Shown here piece by piece: positions 6,727 through 13,913 of a stretch of 13,913 bases of DNA. Below the pieces are notes generated by a model. It was not told the origin of the DNA, did not search any database, and saw nothing but the letters and a program-made list of their open reading frames with translations. Numbering within the stretch: position 1 is the stretch's first letter; each line of letters starts with the position of its first letter. The position numbers and the translations under genes are program-made. Origin of the DNA: Planctomycetota bacterium (GTDB taxonomy: Bacteria; Planctomycetota; Phycisphaerae; Sedimentisphaerales; Anaerobacaceae); NCBI GenBank assembly GCA_023135255.1, contig JAGLTN010000161.1:1-13913 (forward strand). Reading direction: 5' to 3'.

Positions 6727-6743
6727 CTGTTTTAACAAAACAG
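6727..6743. promoter_or_regulatory. Inverted repeat in the CotH leader, candidate operator or hairpin
   Basis: CTGTTTT-AAC-AAAACAG is a perfect 7+7 inverted repeat with a 3-base centre, about 16-33 bases downstream of the predicted start of transcription. Its size suits a dimeric repressor acting as a roadblock; as RNA it would be a weak hairpin. It has no T-tract, so it is not a terminator. Confidence 0.35.
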
Positions 6744-6815
6744 AATGTGATGAAATAGCCGATATGCGGGTTCTGATGTGTATTTTTGAGTAGTGAATAT
6801 AGGTTGATACATTTT

Positions 6816-6820
6816 AGGAG
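6816..6820 (+). promoter_or_regulatory. Ribosome-binding site that fixes a TTG start for the CotH gene
   Basis: AGGAG is followed after seven bases by the TTG at 6828. The longer reading from TTG at 6786 has no such site and would place 14 extra residues before a normal signal peptide. From 6828 the protein begins MRTSRWLKRV and continues into a hydrophobic core, a textbook export signal. The codon is TTG rather than ATG, so automated start calls may differ. Confidence 0.7.
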
Positions 6821-6827
6821 AAGTATT

Positions 6828-9800
6828 TTGCGTACCAGTAGATGGCTAAAAAGGGTTTATGTTTGGGTATTGTTTTTCATCATTATTTTAGCAGCGACGG
6901 TTTGTATTGCTGAGCCTTTAATTTCAGGGGACTTTGATGAGGATAAAATTGTCAGCTTTGGTGATTTAGAGCTCTTAGCAGATGACTGGCTCAGCAGCAG
7001 TGCTGTTGCTGATATAGATGGCTCGGGCAGGGTTACTTTTAAAGATTATTCGTTTTTTGCAGCCAATTGGCAGAAAAGCGTTCCATCTCTTGTCATAAAC
7101 GAGTTCATGGCTGAAAATAACATTAATTATGCAGACCCGCAGGGTGACTTTGATGACTGGATCGAGATTTATAACACAACAAATTCTCCTATCAACCTTG
7201 CTAATATGTATATCACCGATGATCTGGGTGACCTTACCAAATGTCAGATACCGACAGGTTCTCCTTCGCAGACTACAGTGCCGGCTCACGGTTTTATTAT
7301 CATCTGGGCGGACAAAGATTCTGAAGATGGGCCATTGCATATAGAAACCCAACTTAATGCAGATGGTGAAGAGATTGCTATAGTAGCAGCAGATGGTATT
7401 ACCGTCATTGACTCGCTGACCTTTGGCAACCAGTTGCCTGATATTTCCTATGGCAGCTATCCCGACGGCAGTGACAAACACAGATATTTTGGGATACCCA
7501 CCCCTGGAGCAGCTAACAACGAAGGCTATCTTGGTATCGCACCGGAGCCTGAATTTTCAAGAAGCTCGGGCATTTTCACAGATAACTTCCCGCTGACAAT
7601 ATCAGTTGACTCTAATACAGCGGTCATTCGTTACACAACAGACCACAGTGTACCAACAGGATCGTCACCGGTTTATACAGTACCAATTACGATATCTTCG
7701 ACAACAGAGATTATCGCAAGGTCATTTGAGCCTGGCTATGCAGACAGTGTAGTTGAAGGCAATAATTTTGTTAAAGTCAGTAATGAAATTGCCAATTTCA
7801 GTTCTAATATACCAGTGGTGATCTTAGATAGTTTTGGTTATAATATCGATGCGGAGAACAACCCTGAATTAGTATATCCATATCGAAATGTTTATGCTGT
7901 AGTTATTGATACTGACGATGCCGGCAGGGCGACTGTTACCGATGAGCCTGACAGCAAAACCAGAGGCGGTATGAGAGTGAGAGGCTGGACCTCAGCCGGT
8001 TTCCCGAAAAGACAATATAAGTTTGAAAGCTGGAATTACATGGGTGATGACAAAGATGTTTCTTTCCTTGGTATGCCCGCGGATTCTGACTGGGTCATTC
8101 ATGGGCCTTATTCTGATAAATCTTTGATCAGAAATTATCTTACATACAGACTTGCGCGTGACATGGGCAATTATGCAGTAAGGACCGAGCTTTGCGAGGT
8201 GTTTAATAATCAGAATAACGGTGAAGTTACTTACGATGACTACGCAGGTGTGTATGTATTCATGGAAAGAATTAAAATTGGAGGCGAAAGACTCCAGAGT
8301 GAAAAACTTGAACCCACAGATAATGCTGAGCCTGAAATATCAGGCGGGTATATTATCAAGCAGGATAAGAGCTCGGTAAGTGACTACTTTAACACTAATA
8401 TTTATTCTAAGCGCCTGATTTATGATGAGCCCAACGAATCTGAATTAACTTATGCTCAGAAGAATTGGATTAAGAACTATTGCAACCAGCTTGAAACAGC
8501 TTTATCCGGCTCTAATTTTATGGATCCGATCAATGGCTACCAAAAGTATATTGATCCGGATTCATTCATTGATCATTTCATCATAGCAGAGCTTTCCAGA
8601 AATGTCGATGGATTCATATTGAGTGACTATATGTTCAAACCTCGTAACGGCAGGATTCAAAAAGGCCCCGTCTGGGATTTCAACCTCGCATGGGGTAATG
8701 CAGATTATAGGAATGCGTGGCTGATAGAAGGGTGGCAGAATATCCAGAATTCTGACCTAAATGATGGTAGTATTGCATGGTTGAGGAGGATGTTCGAAGA
8801 TGAAAATTTCTATCTAAGGTGTATAGACAGATGGTTTGCATTGCGTGAAAATGTTCTCAATACTGACAATATGATGGGGCGTATTCAGGGTTATGCTGAT
8901 GAGCTTGAAGAAGCTCATCAGAGAAACTTTATGAAATGGAACATTCTGGGTGTTTATATTTGGCCGAATTGGTTTGTTGGGGACACTTATAGGGAAGAAA
9001 TAGTTTTCATGAAAGATTGGGTTCATGACAGGTTACTATGGATTGACAGCCAGTTCCAAAATCCGCCGGTATTCAATCAGCAAGGCGGCGAGGTGCCAAA
9101 TAACTTTGCATTGACGATGACGGCTCCTGAAGGTACGATTTACTACACCACTGATGGCAGCGATCCTCGTCTGCACGGCGGAGCAGTTAATCCTGCCGCC
9201 AATATATACACTACGCCGATAAGCTTTACCAAGAGTACACAGGTCAAAGCAAGGGAGCTCGATAGCGGCGAATGGTCAGCGCTTAATGAAGCAACGTTCT
9301 CTGTTGGGCCTGTTAAAGACAGCTTGCGTATAACAGAGCTAATGTATCATCCGATAGATCCAAACGCTGAATATGTTGAGCTTAAGAATGTCGGCAGTCA
9401 GGCTATCAATCTCAATCTGGTTCACTTTACTGACGGTATAGATTTTACATTCGGTGACTACAGTCTCGGCGTTGATGAATATGTTCTTGTAGTTCAGGAT
9501 ATTGCGGCTTTCGAGGCTAAGTATGGCAGCGGTTATCCGATAGCTGGCGAATATACAGGCTTACTCAACAACGCCGGCGAAGAGATAGTTTTAAGAGATG
9601 CTACCGGTGCTGAGATACATGACTTCGATTATAAAGGTGGATGGTACGATATCACCGATGGCGGCGGATTCTCGCTTGCGGTAGCAGATGAATACAGCGC
9701 AGATATTAATGACTGGGATTTAAAAGACTTCTGGCGGCCCAGCTCAGTAATTTACGGAACTCCAGGCGATGAGGAAGATGCATCGATACCGGTTTTAGGT

Positions 9801-10796
9801 TCAATAGTAATTAACGAAGTGCTGGCTCATTCACATATGACATTACCAGACTGGATAGAGATTTACAACACGACATCAACTCCAATTAACATTAGCGGCT
9901 GGTTCCTCAGCGATTCAGAAAACAGCGATCCTAATATGAAGAAGTATAAAATCGCAGCCGGTACAGTAATTAATCCGTATGGCTATATAGTTTTCAACCA
10001 GCAGGACCATTTCGGTGATACTAATAACATAGGCTGTAACATTTCGTTCGGCCTAAGCGAAGGCGGCGAGACAGTGTATTTACGTTCAGGCGATGGTGGT
10101 GTCATTACAGGCTATATTGAGCAGGAAGACTTCGGCGCATCAGAAACTAACGTAGCTTTCGGCAGATATCAAAAGAGCACCGGTACGCACAACTTCGTAG
10201 CGATGAGCACCAACACACCTGACGCAGCTAACGCATATCCGAAGGTTGGCCCTGTTGTTATCAATGAGATAATGTATAACCCAGCCAGCGATGAGAGCGA
10301 TGAAGAATACCTGGAGCTTCACAACATAACATCATCGCCAGTGACATTGCAGACTTATGATGCTGTCTATGGCGTATATGTTCCGTGGCTGCTTGAAAAA
10401 GGTATAGATTATACTTTCCCGCTTGGCACAACGATACCTGCCAATGGCTATCTGATAGTAGCCAGTAACCCGGCGGTATTTACATCAACTTATGGCTCGA
10501 TGCCGGGCGGCGTATCGGTCCTGGGCCCATACGACGGCAAGCTGAACAATGGCGGTGAAAAGGTTGACTTTATGATGCCGGGCGATAAGGAGCCTGGCGA
10601 AGACAGGTACTACATTCGCGTAGACAGATTGAACTACAGTGACGGCCACCATCCGGAAAACTTTGACGGCGTAGATCCCTGGCCAACAAGCCCGGACGGC
10701 GACGGCGATTCTTTAAGCAGAATATACGAAGATGCCTATGGCAACGACCCGAACAACTGGATAGGCCAAGCCGAAACCCCGGGAAGTGCTAACTGA
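6828..10796 (+). CDS. Secreted CotH-kinase family protein with dockerin-like, lamin-tail and chitobiase C-terminal modules
   Basis: The protein has 1322 residues. Order: signal peptide 1-29 (cleavage near CIA); dockerin-like pair of calcium loops 35-46 (DFDEDKIVSFGD) and 62-73 (DIDGSGRVTFKD); lamin-tail domain 1 about 86-235 (SLVINEFMAEN, DWIEIYNTTNSPINL); chitobiase/hexosaminidase C-terminal-type module about 240-310; CotH kinase domain about 328-740; a second such module about 748-826 (IYYTTDGSDPR); lamin-tail domains 2 (833-980), 3 (991-1135) and 4 (1141-1320). CotH signatures: RGGMRVRGWTSAGFPKRQYK, WVIHGPYSDKSLIRNYL, YAGVYVFMERIKI, GGYIIKQDK and GPVWDFNLAWGN. CotH proteins are atypical protein kinases, some acting on secreted or coat proteins; whether this one is active is unknown, and its metal-site motif is WDFN. 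No membrane anchor or sorting tail is seen at the C-terminus. It is followed 235 bases later by another secreted multidomain gene. Confidence 0.9.
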   Translation: MRTSRWLKRVYVWVLFFIIILAATVCIAEPLISGDFDEDKIVSFGDLELLADDWLSSSAVADIDGSGRVTFKDYSFFAANWQKSVPSLVINEFMAENNINYADPQGDFDDWIEIYNTTNSPINLANMYITDDLGDLTKCQIPTGSPSQTTVPAHGFIIIWADKDSEDGPLHIETQLNADGEEIAIVAADGITVIDSLTFGNQLPDISYGSYPDGSDKHRYFGIPTPGAANNEGYLGIAPEPEFSRSSGIFTDNFPLTISVDSNTAVIRYTTDHSVPTGSSPVYTVPITISSTTEIIARSFEPGYADSVVEGNNFVKVSNEIANFSSNIPVVILDSFGYNIDAENNPELVYPYRNVYAVVIDTDDAGRATVTDEPDSKTRGGMRVRGWTSAGFPKRQYKFESWNYMGDDKDVSFLGMPADSDWVIHGPYSDKSLIRNYLTYRLARDMGNYAVRTELCEVFNNQNNGEVTYDDYAGVYVFMERIKIGGERLQSEKLEPTDNAEPEISGGYIIKQDKSSVSDYFNTNIYSKRLIYDEPNESELTYAQKNWIKNYCNQLETALSGSNFMDPINGYQKYIDPDSFIDHFIIAELSRNVDGFILSDYMFKPRNGRIQKGPVWDFNLAWGNADYRNAWLIEGWQNIQNSDLNDGSIAWLRRMFEDENFYLRCIDRWFALRENVLNTDNMMGRIQGYADELEEAHQRNFMKWNILGVYIWPNWFVGDTYREEIVFMKDWVHDRLLWIDSQFQNPPVFNQQGGEVPNNFALTMTAPEGTIYYTTDGSDPRLHGGAVNPAANIYTTPISFTKSTQVKARELDSGEWSALNEATFSVGPVKDSLRITELMYHPIDPNAEYVELKNVGSQAINLNLVHFTDGIDFTFGDYSLGVDEYVLVVQDIAAFEAKYGSGYPIAGEYTGLLNNAGEEIVLRDATGAEIHDFDYKGGWYDITDGGGFSLAVADEYSADINDWDLKDFWRPSSVIYGTPGDEEDASIPVLGSIVINEVLAHSHMTLPDWIEIYNTTSTPINISGWFLSDSENSDPNMKKYKIAAGTVINPYGYIVFNQQDHFGDTNNIGCNISFGLSEGGETVYLRSGDGGVITGYIEQEDFGASETNVAFGRYQKSTGTHNFVAMSTNTPDAANAYPKVGPVVINEIMYNPASDESDEEYLELHNITSSPVTLQTYDAVYGVYVPWLLEKGIDYTFPLGTTIPANGYLIVASNPAVFTSTYGSMPGGVSVLGPYDGKLNNGGEKVDFMMPGDKEPGEDRYYIRVDRLNYSDGHHPENFDGVDPWPTSPDGDGDSLSRIYEDAYGNDPNNWIGQAETPGSAN

Positions 10797-10882
10797 TAAA
10801 AAGATTACAATAAGATAAAAACCAAAAGTCCCGACCAGAAAGGCTCTTTCTATGATAGTGCGTAACTTTTATAACAAAAAAA

Positions 10883-10891
10883 TGGTATAAT
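10883..10891 (+). promoter_or_regulatory. Extended -10 promoter of the LamG/beta-helix gene
   Basis: TGG-TATAAT, the same nine bases as at the sigma-gene promoter. The -35 region (TAACTT at 17-base spacing) is weak. Short inverted arms GATAGT (10854-10859) and ACTATC (10898-10903) flank it, a possible operator. The start of transcription would be near 10898, with a leader of about 134 bases. This suggests the gene is not solely dependent on read-through from the CotH gene. Confidence 0.5.
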
Positions 10892-11031
10892 AGCGATACT
10901 ATCAAAAGTGGTGTACCTGTTAGGATATGAAAAATAAGAAAATGGCCCATATGAAATAGAATCTGGCTTGCAAGATCAGCATTCGCTGGCGTATCAGGGT
11001 GTGAGTCCAGGAACAACTGGAGAATGGTAAA

Positions 11032-13752
11032 ATGAAAAAGTTACTGGTTTTAGCAGTATTGCTGGTTTTTGTTGGTAGTGTTTTTGCTGATGTTACAGAT
11101 GGTCTTGTCGCTCATTGGGAATTTGAGGACAATGCTGATGACAGCAGCGGCAATGACTATCATGGCGTAATAACACAAACTTCGCCATCAAGTACACATA
11201 GTTTTGTGGATGGGCCATTCGACGGTCAGGCTTTCGAATCACTTGACGGCAGTTATATTAATATTACCGGCAGCGGAGCACAAGGTTGGGCTGATTTCCA
11301 AAACAGCTCAATGTCTATTGCTATGTGGGTTAAATCTTCAGATTGTACAAGTTTAGCTGCGTTAATAAGCAAGGGCAGCGATGCGTATAAGATCAGTCAG
11401 TACAGCACTCCATTATATGGCAGGGTCAAGACATATGCCAATGGTCCGGGTGTATCAGCTGGTTCTACCGGGTCTCCATATATCGGTTCAACTTGTTATG
11501 ACGGCCAATGGCATCATATTGTTTCTGTGCTTGACCGTTCCGCAAACAAACACAAAATTTATCTTGATGGCGAGTTGACCGGTGCCAATTACAGCCGAAC
11601 AACTGATTCTGATCCGATGGTTACTAATAGTAATAATCTGGCGATTAGTGCTAATCCTGCAGCAGGGACAGACTATTATTTCCGCGGGGCGATTGATGAT
11701 GTCAGGATTTATGATCGTGCTTTAACCGGGTTTGAAGTTGAAGCTCTTTTTAATCCTCGGATAGCAGTTAATCCTGTTCCTGCAAATGGAGCTGTCAATG
11801 TAGGCCTTCATCCAAAACTATCGTGGGAAGCTACAGCGGGAGTAACGGGATACGATGTTTATCTTGGAACCCATTCGACAGCTGTTGATAATGCTACTAT
11901 AGCTTCAGGTGGTATTTATCAGGGATATACAGATACAAACAGTATAATCCTGGCAGGAGGTTTTGAAGATAAAACTATTTATTACTGGCGAGTTGATTCT
12001 ATAGCTGATGCGGAAGTTACGAAAGGTATGATCTGGGAATTTACAACCTGCAAAGGCGGAGATTTTGACGATGATGACGCGGTTGGTTATGAAGATCTCA
12101 GATGGCTTACAGTTGACTGGCTGGCTGATAGCGGCGTTATAGCAGATGGCGACGGCGACGGTAATTGTAATATGTTCGATTACGCGATCTGGGCAAATAA
12201 TTTTTCAGGCTTAGCGTATTATTTTGACAGCGTTGGAGGCAATGATAGTTACACAGGCGAGAGTCCGCAGCAGGCGTGGATGTCTCTGAGCAAATTTAAC
12301 AGCACGACATTTTTGCCCGGCGACAGGATTTATTTTAAAACTGGTAGTCAGTGGAACGGCTCAATGCAGCCAAAAGGTTCTGGTGTAATCGGATCTCCGA
12401 TCATTATAGATGCCTACGGTGACATATCAGATGAAAATAATAAGCCTCGGTTTGACGGCAATGGAACTGTCGATTCAACACTTTATATATCCAATGTTGA
12501 ATACTGGGAAGTCAATAATCTGCAAATAACCAATCTTGGGGCAACAAGAGGTGCATGGAGAACTGGTGCCAGAATTAATGCAGCAGATTTTGGAACAATG
12601 AAACATATACATCTGAAGAATCTATACGTTCATAGCGTTAACGGTTTGATAGCAAAAGAAGACGGCGGCGGTTCAGGCATAAGCTGGTTCTGCGGCGGAG
12701 ATGCGGTACCTACGAAGTTTGACGGGATATTGATTGAGGACTGTCATATCAAAACTACGGATAGAGATGGTATTGTAGGCGGTAATACCCATATCGGCAG
12801 ACTGGATAATAACCCCTCATCGCCTTCGACCACCAGGGACTGGTATCCGAGTGTAAATGTAGTTGTCAGGGGGAATCTGCTTGAAGATATTGGCGGCGAT
12901 GCTATAGTCCCGATTGGTACTGACGGCTGTATTGTCGAGTATAATACAGTTACCAGTTCTGCCGTTCGTACTTACAATTATTTTCCCACACAATGGGCAG
13001 CGGCTATCTGGCCCTGGAGTGCTGATAATACTATCATTCAGTATAATATAGTTACCGGCACGAAAGGTACTAACGATGGTCAATCATTCAATGCTGACTA
13101 TAACACCAGGGGGACTATTTTCCAGTACAACTACAGCTACAGCAATGAGGGTGGGTTTATTTTAGTCTATAACGGCGGTGATAACACACAGGGTATTACC
13201 GGCAACAGGGACACTATTATTCGCTATAACATCAGTGTAAATGACGGAGGAGGTACTACGGGTTCTCCGATGCTTCAAATCAATGGACTGTGTACCAATG
13301 TACAGATTTATAACAATGTGTTTATCAGCCCGGCGGTATCGACCCCTTACTTCCAGGAGCAGCAGTCGGTGAAATTAGGCACGAGCTTTTACTGGTCGAA
13401 CAATATTTTCTATTCAAACGCAACAACGGGGTGGCGTTACAGACTTTTTTTGAATAGCGGGACGATGACATGGAGCAATAACTGCTTTTTCGGAAACTTT
13501 CAGAAATACCAGAGCTACAGCTGGGTAACAGGTTATCCGCCAGACACAGCTTATATAACAACAGATCCGCTGTTCGTAAGTCTGCCTGTTCCTCCTTCAA
13601 GTGCTGATGCTGGTAGTGCAGACGGTTTCAAGCTTCAGAGCGGTTCGCCTTGTATCGATGCAGGGACAACAATAACCGGTAACGGCGGATATGACTTCTG
13701 GGGCAATGTGTTATATAACGGCCTTCCGGATATCGGTGCACAGGAGCAATAA
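11032..13752 (+). CDS. Secreted LamG / Ig-like / dockerin-like / right-handed beta-helix protein
   Basis: The protein has 906 residues. The ATG at 11032 follows GGAG at nine bases. Signal peptide 1-19 (MKKLLVLAVLLVFVGSVFA). Residues about 22-240 are a LamG/concanavalin-like jelly roll (GLVAHWEFEDNADDSSGN, WHHIVSVLDRS, IDDVRIYDRALTGFEVEALF). About 244-338 is a fibronectin/Ig-like module (NPVPANGAVNVGLHPKLSWE, YYWRVDS). Two calcium loops of a dockerin-like module lie at 344-355 (DFDDDDAVGYED) and 372-383 (DGDGDGNCNMFD). Residues about 396-906 are a parallel beta-helix opening with YYFDSVGGNDSYTGESPQQA and PGDRIYFKTGSQWNG and closing with GSPCIDAG and PDIGAQE. The beta-helix could be a polysaccharide lyase, a hydrolase or only binding; no catalytic set can be named. 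Carbohydrate binding by LamG is plausible. It is adjacent to the CotH gene, and both carry dockerin-like loops. Confidence 0.9.
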   Translation: MKKLLVLAVLLVFVGSVFADVTDGLVAHWEFEDNADDSSGNDYHGVITQTSPSSTHSFVDGPFDGQAFESLDGSYINITGSGAQGWADFQNSSMSIAMWVKSSDCTSLAALISKGSDAYKISQYSTPLYGRVKTYANGPGVSAGSTGSPYIGSTCYDGQWHHIVSVLDRSANKHKIYLDGELTGANYSRTTDSDPMVTNSNNLAISANPAAGTDYYFRGAIDDVRIYDRALTGFEVEALFNPRIAVNPVPANGAVNVGLHPKLSWEATAGVTGYDVYLGTHSTAVDNATIASGGIYQGYTDTNSIILAGGFEDKTIYYWRVDSIADAEVTKGMIWEFTTCKGGDFDDDDAVGYEDLRWLTVDWLADSGVIADGDGDGNCNMFDYAIWANNFSGLAYYFDSVGGNDSYTGESPQQAWMSLSKFNSTTFLPGDRIYFKTGSQWNGSMQPKGSGVIGSPIIIDAYGDISDENNKPRFDGNGTVDSTLYISNVEYWEVNNLQITNLGATRGAWRTGARINAADFGTMKHIHLKNLYVHSVNGLIAKEDGGGSGISWFCGGDAVPTKFDGILIEDCHIKTTDRDGIVGGNTHIGRLDNNPSSPSTTRDWYPSVNVVVRGNLLEDIGGDAIVPIGTDGCIVEYNTVTSSAVRTYNYFPTQWAAAIWPWSADNTIIQYNIVTGTKGTNDGQSFNADYNTRGTIFQYNYSYSNEGGFILVYNGGDNTQGITGNRDTIIRYNISVNDGGGTTGSPMLQINGLCTNVQIYNNVFISPAVSTPYFQEQQSVKLGTSFYWSNNIFYSNATTGWRYRLFLNSGTMTWSNNCFFGNFQKYQSYSWVTGYPPDTAYITTDPLFVSLPVPPSSADAGSADGFKLQSGSPCIDAGTTITGNGGYDFWGNVLYNGLPDIGAQEQ

Positions 13753-13874
13753 TCATTAAAACCAATACCGAAAGTTGTTACGCGTGCAGTACAAAAATTA
13801 ACTTTTCATAAGCTCCTTTAAAACATAGACATAAAAAGCGTTTGGACGAACATTATTGCAGATGTTCTGTTGAT

Positions 13875-13913
13875 TTGTTAGTATCTGGCTACTATGAAAC
13901 AGAAATTATGGCT
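13875..13913 (+). pseudogene. Start of a third tyrosine-recombinase tail, copy C (cut by window end)
   Basis: Bases 13891-13911 are identical over 21 bases to 2862-2882 of copy A, beginning ACTATGAAACAG and ending AATTATGG. In the same reading frame the translation is LLVSGYYETEIMA, against FIVFSDYETEIMGH in copy A, and weak similarity extends further left (shared Cys and Ser). The catalytic His/Tyr box lies beyond the edge, so whether this copy is intact or decayed cannot be seen here. It starts about 120 bases after the LamG gene ends. Confidence 0.5.

Noticed and set aside
13753..13874. Search for a terminator after the LamG gene
   Set aside because: Only a weak AAAGTT/AACTTT pairing with a long loop is present; not supportable as a terminator.

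Overview
The window looks like part of a Planctomycetota chromosome, probably a Phycisphaerae/Sedimentisphaerales-type lineage. That placement is inferred from gene style: a very large secreted CotH protein with lamin-tail and dockerin-like modules, a LamG plus beta-helix secreted protein, a membrane-tethered ECF sigma factor, a Tat-exported aldo/keto reductase, and a 'GGG..C.GPITNCTI..N' repeat protein. No rRNA or other taxonomic marker is present. Non-coding DNA is AT-rich and abundant.

Layout. (1) Positions 1-2769, minus strand: an ECF sigma factor fused to a membrane segment and a large C-terminal domain, followed 31 bases later by the start of an exported beta-helix repeat protein that runs off the left edge. 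The two probably form an operon behind an extended -10 promoter with a palindrome just upstream. (2) Positions 2852-4271: a complete aldo/keto reductase gene on the plus strand, bracketed by two decayed copies of a tyrosine-recombinase C-terminus in the same orientation, spaced exactly 1300 bases apart. (3) Positions 4342-4812: a small two-helix membrane protein on the minus strand. (4) Positions 5092-5134: the 3' part of a tRNA-Phe (anticodon loop to discriminator base) without its 5' part, which is the classic scar left by a tRNA-targeting integrase. (5) Positions 5135-6665: about 1.5 kb with no convincing intact gene, holding short repeats and perhaps gene debris. (6) Positions 6676-13752: two large plus-strand genes for secreted, calcium-binding multidomain proteins, a CotH-kinase/lamin-tail protein and a LamG/Ig-like/dockerin/beta-helix protein, each with its own candidate promoter. 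(7) The window ends inside a third copy of the recombinase tail.

How the parts fit. The tRNA scar and the three recombinase tails suggest that this is an accessory region built by repeated integration. The polarity of the tRNA fragment puts the integrated element to its right, so the CotH and LamG genes are probably cargo. Both cargo proteins, and the truncated beta-helix protein at the left, are exported and built from adhesion, carbohydrate-binding or beta-helix modules, so an extracellular matrix or polysaccharide role is plausible. No catalytic polysaccharide function can be proved from sequence alone.
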